Below are positions 43,301 through 49,581 of a DNA stretch of 49,581 bases, in pieces. Made by a program: the position numbers and the translations under genes. Source of the DNA: an uncultured Lachnospiraceae bacterium (GTDB lineage: Bacteria; Bacillota; Clostridia; Lachnospirales; Lachnospiraceae); assembly GCA_947626435.1 (NCBI GenBank), contig CANQSB010000024.1:1-49581 (forward strand). The letters are read 5' to 3'. A model generated the notes under the pieces. That model searched no databases, was not told the origin of the DNA, and was given only the letters and a program-made list of their open reading frames with translations. Position 1 is the first letter of the stretch; the number at the start of each line of letters is the position of its first letter.

Positions 43301-44097
43301 TACCGAAAATTATACATTATTGTTGGTTAAGCAATGAAGCGTTTCCCGAATCAATCCAATCCTGTATCAATTCATGGAAAAAACATATGCCAGAATACGA
43401 TTTTATTTTATGGGATACTAAACGCTTTGATATCAATTCCAATTTGTATGTAAAGCAAGCATATGAAAGCAAAAAATATGCCTTTGCGAGTGATTACATT
43501 CGATTATACGCCTTATACATGTATGGCGGTATTTATTTAGACAGTGATATCATGGTATTTAAAAGTTTTGATGAATTATTAGATCATGAAGCATTTACAG
43601 GTTTTGAAACAGATGAAAAAATTGCGGCATGGATTTTTGCATCCGAAAAGGGAAATCCCCTATTCAAAGAGTTGTTGGAATACTATGAACAAAGAAAATT
43701 TCTTTTTCCAAATGGCTCCTTTGATACCACTCCGAATGTTGTGCCTGTCACAAGCACATTATACAGACATGGATTGCGGGGTAATGGAGCAATGCAGACA
43801 TTAGACCACATTACAGTATTTCCCAGAACATATTTTTGCCCTCATATACCTTATGGAGATTATCCCGATTGCTATTCTGAAAATACTTATGCACAACACT
43901 TATTTAATGGTGCATGGATAAGTCCCGAGGAGAGAAAATTAATTTCGCAAAAACATTCTATTGAAAAGCAATACGGAAAAATTGTGGGACTTGTTTTTTA
44001 TGGCATACAAATACTCCGCAAAGAAGGCATACACCCCTTTATTCAGAAACTTAAAGTTCATATTCAAGAACAACAACAGGAAAGAATAAAAAAATGA
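43297..44097 (+). CDS. Glycosyltransferase family 32 (DXD type)
   Basis: A 266-residue enzyme of the capsular polysaccharide GT32 group. It begins IPKIIHYCWLSNEAFPE, then FDINSNLYVKQAYESKKYAF, with the DXD motif in YGGIYLDSDIMVFKSF. HLFNGAWIS near the C-terminus is also typical. It overlaps both neighbours by four bases (ATGA), indicating tight coupling. Donor and acceptor unknown. Confidence 0.9.
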   Translation: MIPKIIHYCWLSNEAFPESIQSCINSWKKHMPEYDFILWDTKRFDINSNLYVKQAYESKKYAFASDYIRLYALYMYGGIYLDSDIMVFKSFDELLDHEAFTGFETDEKIAAWIFASEKGNPLFKELLEYYEQRKFLFPNGSFDTTPNVVPVTSTLYRHGLRGNGAMQTLDHITVFPRTYFCPHIPYGDYPDCYSENTYAQHLFNGAWISPEERKLISQKHSIEKQYGKIVGLVFYGIQILRKEGIHPFIQKLKVHIQEQQQERIKK

Positions 44098-45143
44098 AAA
44101 ACAAAATTTCCCAAACCCAAACATGTATAGTAGCATATGCCGCTGATAATAATTATGCAATTCAGTTAGGCGTTTCCCTCTATTCGCTATTTTACTCAAG
44201 CAAGGATATTGACATCATAGCATACGTTTTTTCCGATAACATTTCTTTGGAAAATAAACAGCGGCTTACTGAAATTGCGGAAGAATTTAATCAACGTATT
44301 AAAATAATCGAGATGCCGGATTTAAATGACTTAGCTGAGCAAAACCTTGCAATCAATTACCGCTCAAAATCTGCCTATTGCCGACTCTTTTTTACTCAAT
44401 TATTGCCATCTGATATCGACAAAATAATTTGGCTTGATTGTGACACATTAATAATCAATTCAATTTATGAATTATATAAAATAAATATTGACAATTATGC
44501 TATTGCTGCCGTAATAGACGCCACAGCTTCTTTTAAACGTCTGCACATATTCAGGTGCAGCGATACTTATTATAATTCAGGCATACTTTCCATAAATCTT
44601 AAATATTGGCGCGATAATTCTGTTTATGAAAGAATGCTGGCAGAAATGCGCTATAGAAAAGGAAACAGTATAGACGAGGATCAATCATATTTAAATTGTG
44701 TTTTGAAAGGCGAAATAAAAACCATTTCTCCGCGATTCAATTGGATGCACCAATTTTATAAGGCTGTTGACGATTATTTAGGCTACCTGAAAATAAGTGG
44801 TTATAAAAAATGCGAAACGTATTCGTCAGAAGAATTCGCTAATGCCTTTTCAAAAATAATTGTCATTCATTTTGCTGGTGATACTACTTCAAGACCTTGG
44901 ACATCAAATTGTACTCACCCCGCCATGCAGCTTTGGATGAAATATTTGAGTCACACAGAATGGAAACATTTTCAAGTTCCAGTGTCCCAAAATACTTGCG
45001 CGGAAAAATACAGAAGGATTCAAAACCTATATAACTATTATGTACTTTCACATTCTTTGCCTATAATAAGAAAAATTCATGTATATAGAAAACATAAATT
45101 TTGGATAAGAAACTACAATAAAAAAGTAAATATTGTACCATAA
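44094..45143 (+). CDS. Glycosyltransferase family 8
   Basis: A 349-residue GT-A retaining enzyme of the LgtC/GspA type. ADNNYAIQLGVSLYSL opens the fold, IIWLDCDTLII carries DxD (D115, D117), and YYNSGILSINLKYWR and the DEDQSYLN segment follow. IHFAGDTTSRPW provides the C-terminal His motif. It likely adds glucose or galactose, inferred from the family. Last of four overlapping genes. Confidence 0.93.
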   Translation: MKNKISQTQTCIVAYAADNNYAIQLGVSLYSLFYSSKDIDIIAYVFSDNISLENKQRLTEIAEEFNQRIKIIEMPDLNDLAEQNLAINYRSKSAYCRLFFTQLLPSDIDKIIWLDCDTLIINSIYELYKINIDNYAIAAVIDATASFKRLHIFRCSDTYYNSGILSINLKYWRDNSVYERMLAEMRYRKGNSIDEDQSYLNCVLKGEIKTISPRFNWMHQFYKAVDDYLGYLKISGYKKCETYSSEEFANAFSKIIVIHFAGDTTSRPWTSNCTHPAMQLWMKYLSHTEWKHFQVPVSQNTCAEKYRRIQNLYNYYVLSHSLPIIRKIHVYRKHKFWIRNYNKKVNIVP

Positions 45144-45271
45144 GGAGAAATAATAACTTGATTGAACATATAAAAAAACACGAATGTTTTTTAGATTAAA
45201 GTCAATCTTACCTTTATATATAATGTGTCGATTGGACTATTTCTTGACTAAAAAGTCTGTGAGGTAATGTT

Positions 45272-46216
45272 ATGTTTATTGTTGATATCGGAGGAGGATT
45301 AGGAAATCAATTATTTCAGTATGCTTTTTCTATTTGGTTGCACAAAAGATATCCTACGGAAGATATTGTTTTTGATATAAGTAGCTATGATTTGATTAAT
45401 GAGCATAATGGATTTGAATTAAATAAATATTTTGAGTTTAATGAAAAAATAGTTGATAATAATGTATTAAAAAAAGTTAAGCCAGAAAGATATTTTATAT
45501 GTAAATATTTTAAAAGATTAAGTTTTCGAAAAAAATTTTTTATTAAAAAAGTAATAACTCTTTTCGAAAAAATATCATATACAACCAAAAACATACAAGT
45601 AATAAAAGATACGCCAACCAGTGACTATAATAGAGGTTTATTGGAAATAAAAGATAGCAAAAACAAAATATTTTATTTTCAAGGCAACTGGCAAAATATT
45701 ATGTATTATGAAGAAATACAGGACTTATTACTGAGTAAAATAAAGTTTAAGGAAAATTTAAAATTAGAAGCTCGAGAAATTGCAAATAGAATAAGTTCAG
45801 ATTCCAATTCTGTTTGTATACATATTAGGAGAGGGGATTATGTAAACACAAGATTTGACTTATGCAATCATCAATATTATAAAAAAGCAGTTGATAAAAT
45901 GTACCTATTGGTTGGACACTCTAATATTAAGTTTTATGTTTTTTCAGATGACTTGGAATTCGCAGAAAATTTAACAAAATTTATTAAAAATAAAGAAATG
46001 GTAAAAACAGGATCATCTGGCACAGATATGTTTTTAATGTCAATTTGTCACAATTACATATTGGCTAATAGTACTTTTTCATTCTGGGGGTGTTTTTTAA
46101 ATAAAAAACCTAATAATGTGATATTTCCTAAATATATGTATATATTTAAGGATATGTATTATAGGTTTAGCGTTCCAAAGGGTTGGGTTGAAATAAATAA
46201 TGTTAGTAATATTTGA
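45272..46216 (+). CDS. Alpha-1,2-fucosyltransferase-like, GT11
   Basis: A 314-residue GT-B enzyme. DIGGGLGNQLFQYAFS at the start and VCIHIRRGDYVNT (the GDP-fucose-binding HxRRGDY) define GT11. The later FYVFSDDLEFAEN and NYILANSTFSFWG segments fit as well. It would add L-fucose to a terminal sugar of the surface glycan. No GDP-fucose synthesis genes lie in the window. Codon use is much more A/T-rich than in the housekeeping block. Confidence 0.92.
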   Translation: MFIVDIGGGLGNQLFQYAFSIWLHKRYPTEDIVFDISSYDLINEHNGFELNKYFEFNEKIVDNNVLKKVKPERYFICKYFKRLSFRKKFFIKKVITLFEKISYTTKNIQVIKDTPTSDYNRGLLEIKDSKNKIFYFQGNWQNIMYYEEIQDLLLSKIKFKENLKLEAREIANRISSDSNSVCIHIRRGDYVNTRFDLCNHQYYKKAVDKMYLLVGHSNIKFYVFSDDLEFAENLTKFIKNKEMVKTGSSGTDMFLMSICHNYILANSTFSFWGCFLNKKPNNVIFPKYMYIFKDMYYRFSVPKGWVEINNVSNI

Positions 46217-46258
46217 ATTGATTTTCCTCAAAATACTATAACATTGGAGTTGCTGATA

Positions 46259-47770
46259 ATGATACAGGGAAATGTAATATTAAAAAATAGCATAGTAGGC
46301 TTTTTATATCAAATTGTACTATTGTTTATACAGTTTATAACGAGAATAATTATTCTTCGCTATATTGGAATAGAAATGGTGGGTATAAGTTCTACGTTAT
46401 CTTCCATATTGGCTACGTTATCTTTAACTGAATTAGGGTTTCAGACAGCAATTGTTTATTTTTTATATGAACCTTTACATAATGATAATAAAGAAAAAAT
46501 AAGTCAACTTATGGTTATACTGAGAAAAGTATATATTATTATAGGAATTATTTTTTTGCTATTTTCTATAGGATTAATTCCAATACTAAATTTATTGATG
46601 AAAGGAGTTGCAATCAATAAACAAGTAATAGAAATACATATTCTACTATCATTAAATAATGCAATGACATATTTTGTGGCGTATAAACGAGCATTACTTT
46701 ATGCGGATCAAAAAGAGTATATAACTAAAATTTTTGATTTAATTTTTAATTTTTTATTTGGTGTATTGGGAATTGCTATTATTGTATTATTTAATAACTA
46801 TGTAATGTTTCTTGTAATACAGATATTTCAGGTTTTGACATGTAATATTTCGCTTCATATTTACACTTCAAAAAAATATTTATTACACAAAAATAAATTT
46901 GATTGGAAGCTTTTTAAACAAATTTTGAAAGAAGTGAAAAATATCTTTTGGGAAAAAGTCGCGGGGTATGTTTATGGTGCAACGGATAACCTAATAATAT
47001 CTGGTTTTTTAGGAACAATATATGTAGGGTACATCTCAAACTATAATGTCCTTATTAATGCAATTAAACAATTTGTAAATGCTATATTTAATTCAATGAC
47101 ACCCGTAATAGGGAAAATGTTGTTAGATGGTGATATATCAGAAAAGGCTGAGGAAAAGTTTATAACTTATTCTTATATACGTTATTTTTTAGCTTCTGTA
47201 ATTATACTGCCATGGATTTTTTTTATCAATTATATTGTTAAAGTGTTTTTTGGAAGCCAATATATTATGGAACAGGTCATAATATATCTCATGGCAGCTG
47301 ATTTATATATCCATATTGCATATTCTGGCAATTGCGAATATATTAATGCGGCAGGATTGTTCAAGGAAGATAAGATAATTGCTTTTATGGGTGCAATTAT
47401 AAATATAATTATTTCCTTAATAGGTGCATTAAAATGCGGAATAGAGGGTGTATTGCTGGGCACAGTAATAAGTCAGGTTTTTTTTTGGATAACTAGAAGC
47501 TGTATAGTGTATTTTAAAATCTTAGGTCTAAATTTAAGAAGCTATTTTTTGTATATAAAAAAGAATATAATGTGGTTATTTATGCTTGCAATATGTATGA
47601 TTCCAAACGTGTGCATAGAAAAAAGCCACATAGTGAGTGGGAGGTATATGGAATTAATTTTTAATATGTTAATTTGCTTTTTGAGTGTATTTATTGGGCA
47701 GTTGATACTATTTTGTTTAACCGAGGAACCTAAAAAGGCTATTCGATTTATATTAAAAAGCAAATTATGA
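46259..47770 (+). CDS. Polysaccharide flippase (Wzx/MOP-type)
   Basis: 503 residues from the ATG at 46259 (MIQGNVILKN), nine bases after GGAG; the frame upstream opens only at a TTG. About 12 to 14 membrane spans are visible. The start NSIVGFLYQIVLLFIQFITR and the repeated helical bundles fit the MOP superfamily of lipid-linked oligosaccharide flippases. In this cluster it would move the finished repeat unit across the membrane. Very A/T-rich like its neighbour. Confidence 0.88.
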   Translation: MIQGNVILKNSIVGFLYQIVLLFIQFITRIIILRYIGIEMVGISSTLSSILATLSLTELGFQTAIVYFLYEPLHNDNKEKISQLMVILRKVYIIIGIIFLLFSIGLIPILNLLMKGVAINKQVIEIHILLSLNNAMTYFVAYKRALLYADQKEYITKIFDLIFNFLFGVLGIAIIVLFNNYVMFLVIQIFQVLTCNISLHIYTSKKYLLHKNKFDWKLFKQILKEVKNIFWEKVAGYVYGATDNLIISGFLGTIYVGYISNYNVLINAIKQFVNAIFNSMTPVIGKMLLDGDISEKAEEKFITYSYIRYFLASVIILPWIFFINYIVKVFFGSQYIMEQVIIYLMAADLYIHIAYSGNCEYINAAGLFKEDKIIAFMGAIINIIISLIGALKCGIEGVLLGTVISQVFFWITRSCIVYFKILGLNLRSYFLYIKKNIMWLFMLAICMIPNVCIEKSHIVSGRYMELIFNMLICFLSVFIGQLILFCLTEEPKKAIRFILKSKL

Positions 47771-48048
47771 TTGTAAGTACTTAATTCATAAGTGAGGAAT
47801 GAGTGGTAAATGAAAAATGACCTATTGAGTAAATTTTAATTAATGTTATAGCATTGCGAGTATACTAGCCAATATTGATATGCTTATATTTTTAGAAAAA
47901 ATTGCACCTTACTATGAAAATAAATTTAATCACGCAGCCCCTAAAGGTTAAATATTGTTTGTTTAGATATGGCTGTAGAGCAATAACCGCAGCACTGCAC
48001 CTTGACAATTTCATACTTTATATTAGGAAAATCTTTTTCCCTTTGAAG
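47771..48048. other. AT-rich intergenic region with the second dispersed repeat
   Basis: About 280 bases after the flippase. The second copy of the 36-base repeat lies at 47997-48032. No gene, terminator or convincing promoter was found. Confidence 0.5.
47997..48032 (+). repeat. 36-base dispersed repeat, copy 2
   Basis: Same element as at 36493-36528, with four substitutions. It precedes a decayed glycosyltransferase gene, whereas copy 1 precedes the AAA-ATPase gene. Confidence 0.6.
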
Positions 48049-48551
48049 ATGGTTTGCAAACATTTATTCGCGTGATAACATATATTCGAACGCAAGTTTA
48101 CTGCCTAGTAAAAGTACCGCTAAAAAGTTGGAACAAGACCTATTAATTGCACCTGATGATAATAAAATTTGGGGAGTTCATATAAGAGGTACCGCTTTTA
48201 AAAATAAGAATAAAAATCATCCAATAGCAATCCATTATGAACAGTATCTGGAAAAAATAAAGGAACTATATACGTGAGGATGATAAAATATTTGTTGCCA
48301 CAGATGAACAAGTAGTTATTACCAGACTAACTGAAATATATGATGACAAAATTTTATTTTATAATGATGTATTACGCTCTGATAACAACGAACCCGTACA
48401 TAAATCAAGCAATAGCAGAGTCCATCATAAATATTTATTTGGATATGAGGTACTGCGCGATATGGTGACTCTGTCATGTTGTAAAGGTTTTATTGCCGGA
48501 AAATCACAAGTTAGTTTAAGTGTGAGGATTTACAAAAAAGTCTCAAAATAA
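48049..48551 (+). pseudogene. Frameshifted sugar-transferase relic (fucosyltransferase-like)
   Basis: Two adjacent frames together read as one protein. The first contains KIWGVHIRGTAFK and YEQYLEKIKELY, then stops at TGA near 48277. The second continues one frame over with EDDKIFVATDEQ, KILFYNDVLRS, FGYEVLRDMVTLSCCKGFIA and ends at 48551. HxRGT, then FVATDE, then a late surface motif is the layout of NodZ/alpha-1,6-fucosyltransferase-like enzymes. A single-base shift breaks the gene, and no start codon with a ribosome site is seen at the 5' end, so it is also truncated. Confidence 0.7.
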
Positions 48552-48623
48552 GATATTTGACAAATGCTGTATTTTAGACAATGGAATATATATGTAGATG
48601 AATCTAAAAGAAAGGTAAAAATT

Positions 48624-49427
48624 ATGATTAAGAAAATTTTTAAAAAAGTATTGCAACCTATTTTAGGCAAAAAAGAATATTTTAACGTATGGAGTAAAAT
48701 ATATTGGTTATCTTTGGAAGGTCAAAATATAGGGAGGGGGGGGGATTACGCAACGAGCGGTGAATTGTATGTTATGCACATTTTGCAAAAACTATTCAAA
48801 CATAATAATGAAATTATTATATTTGACGTAGGAGCAAATATTGGAGGCTATACACAAGAGTTAAGAAATCATTTTGCTTCGGCATATATTCATTGTTTTG
48901 AACCGGCTAACAAAACATTTATAAAACTGGTTAATAATCTTAGCAGCTATTCAAAAATAAAATTAAATAACTGCGGAATTGGTGATACCCAGTCAGAAGC
49001 TATTCTTTATTATAACGAGAATGACATTGGCTTGACAAGCTTATACAATAGAGAATGCGTGAATTATACAGCTACTGAGACAATTAAAGTCGATACCTTG
49101 GATCATTATTGCAATGAGAATGAGATTGAAAGAATAGATTTTCTTAAGATGGATATTGAAGGCAACGAATTAAACGCTTTACACGGAGCTCAAAATTTGA
49201 TTCGCAATGGCAGAATCTCTGTAATTCAGATAGAATTTGGCGGATGTAATATTGACTCAAGAACATTTTTCAGGGATTTTTGGAATCTTTTAACTCCAAC
49301 TTATTCAGTTTATCGGGTTATGAAAAATGGACTTTTGGAAATTGAAGAATATAAAGAAACGTTAGAACTTTTTGTTACAACCAATTACATATTTATAAAC
49401 AAGAACCTAAAAAATAAAGGAAAGTAA
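48624..49427 (+). CDS. FkbM-family methyltransferase with an internal G9 tract
   Basis: 267 residues from the ATG at 48624 (MIKKIFKKVLQP), preceded by AAAGG; an upstream ATG at 48564 has no ribosome site. Motif I is IIFDVGANIGGYTQE, with HCFEPANKTF and the family motif IDFLKMDIEGNELNALHGA. It would O-methylate a sugar of the surface glycan. At 48736-48744 a run of nine G encodes part of GRGGD. Gain or loss of one G would truncate the protein early, so the gene could be phase-variable. As read here it is in frame. Confidence 0.9.
   Translation: MIKKIFKKVLQPILGKKEYFNVWSKIYWLSLEGQNIGRGGDYATSGELYVMHILQKLFKHNNEIIIFDVGANIGGYTQELRNHFASAYIHCFEPANKTFIKLVNNLSSYSKIKLNNCGIGDTQSEAILYYNENDIGLTSLYNRECVNYTATETIKVDTLDHYCNENEIERIDFLKMDIEGNELNALHGAQNLIRNGRISVIQIEFGGCNIDSRTFFRDFWNLLTPTYSVYRVMKNGLLEIEEYKETLELFVTTNYIFINKNLKNKGK
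48736..48744 (+). repeat. Poly-G tract (G9) inside the FkbM gene
   Basis: Nine consecutive G in an otherwise A/T-rich gene, about 40 codons from the start. Homopolymeric G tracts of this length are known slip-strand mutation sites in surface-glycan genes of several bacteria. Confidence 0.7.
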
Positions 49428-49433
49428 TGAAAC

Positions 49434-49456
49434 TCCCCGCAGCAGAGCAGCGGGGA
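49434..49456 (+). terminator. Hairpin after the FkbM gene
   Basis: The stem TCCCCGC/GCGGGGA with a 9-base loop begins seven bases after the stop codon. The following sequence is A/T-rich but has no T tract, so termination is likely but not certain. Confidence 0.45.
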
Positions 49457-49581
49457 ATATATCCTGAGAGATTAAAATAATCCTGAATTATTCATGGGAC
49501 AATTTCTGAATTGATAACTGTACCATGAACCTTAAAATTGATTCCTGCAGCCATAACATCACTCAATTAATCTGTCAAAAG

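Noticed and set aside
47771-48000. Possible RNA gene or terminator after the flippase
   Set aside because: No stable hairpin with a T tract and no recognisable RNA family; just AT-rich sequence.
49470-49581. Minus-strand frame at the right edge ending in NSEIVP
   Set aside because: An in-frame stop lies a few codons upstream within the window, so at most about 20 residues could be coded; no support for a gene.
1-49581. CRISPR arrays, tRNA and rRNA genes, integrases, classical insertion sequences
   Set aside because: None were seen on either strand; repeats present are the Rpn units, palindromes and the 36-base dispersed repeat.

Overview
The window looks like a chromosomal segment of an anaerobic, low-to-moderate GC Firmicute of the Lachnospiraceae type. 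This rests on gene content: pyruvate formate-lyase with its activase, a clostridial 2[4Fe-4S] ferredoxin, BlaI/BlaR1-type sensor pairs, Rpn-type nucleases, and the rpsF-ssb-rpsR and gdpP-rplI-dnaB groups in clostridial order. Genus is not claimed. No rRNA, tRNA or CRISPR array was seen.

Layout. (1) 1-1103 holds the 3' end of pyruvate formate-lyase (PFL), a small Cys-rich protein and an autonomous glycyl-radical protein. The main PFL polypeptide stops before the glycyl-radical domain, which is encoded by a separate small gene, so this is a split PFL. A diverged relic of a second PFL 3' end follows the first stop codon. (2) 1103-10620 holds two directly repeated Rpn nuclease genes with conserved leaders. 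They bracket a BlaI/BlaR1 pair, an ABC transporter and two lipoproteins. A decayed copy of the BlaI-type operator-promoter lies beyond the second Rpn copy, suggesting locus duplication followed by loss of the second blaI-blaR. (3) 10904-12397 holds the PFL activase, a 165-bp palindrome and a ferredoxin. (4) 12420-27649 is housekeeping on the minus strand: a MerR-like regulator, dnaB, rplI, gdpP, pepT, a Gx-family membrane protein, apbE, rpsR, ssb, rpsF, a GH42 beta-galactosidase, an alpha/beta hydrolase, mtnN and luxS. A 228-bp palindrome lies upstream of pepT. (5) 27858-31870 holds a second BlaI/BlaR1 pair followed by two tandem paralogues of unknown function. (6) 31903-35517 holds a TrpB2-type enzyme, pgi and a membrane protein. 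(7) From 35888 the strand switches to plus: a decayed GT2 remnant, an AAA-ATPase/PD-(D/E)XK protein, then a surface-polysaccharide cluster with methyltransferases, GT4, GT2, a multi-membrane-span protein, GT32, GT8, GT11, a flippase, a frameshifted glycosyltransferase relic and an FkbM methyltransferase carrying a G9 tract.

How they work together. PFL, the separate radical subunit and the activase form the fermentative pyruvate-to-acetyl-CoA plus formate step. The two BlaRI pairs are likely protease-triggered derepression switches, one beside an ABC exporter and one leading into the unknown paralogues. mtnN and luxS recycle S-adenosylhomocysteine. The right end builds a cell-surface glycan; its AT-rich codon use from about 45 kb suggests a more recent origin than the housekeeping block.

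The most unusual items are the split PFL with its Cys-rich companion, the Rpn/BlaRI duplication scar, the BlaRI-linked paralogue pair, and two large intergenic palindromes.
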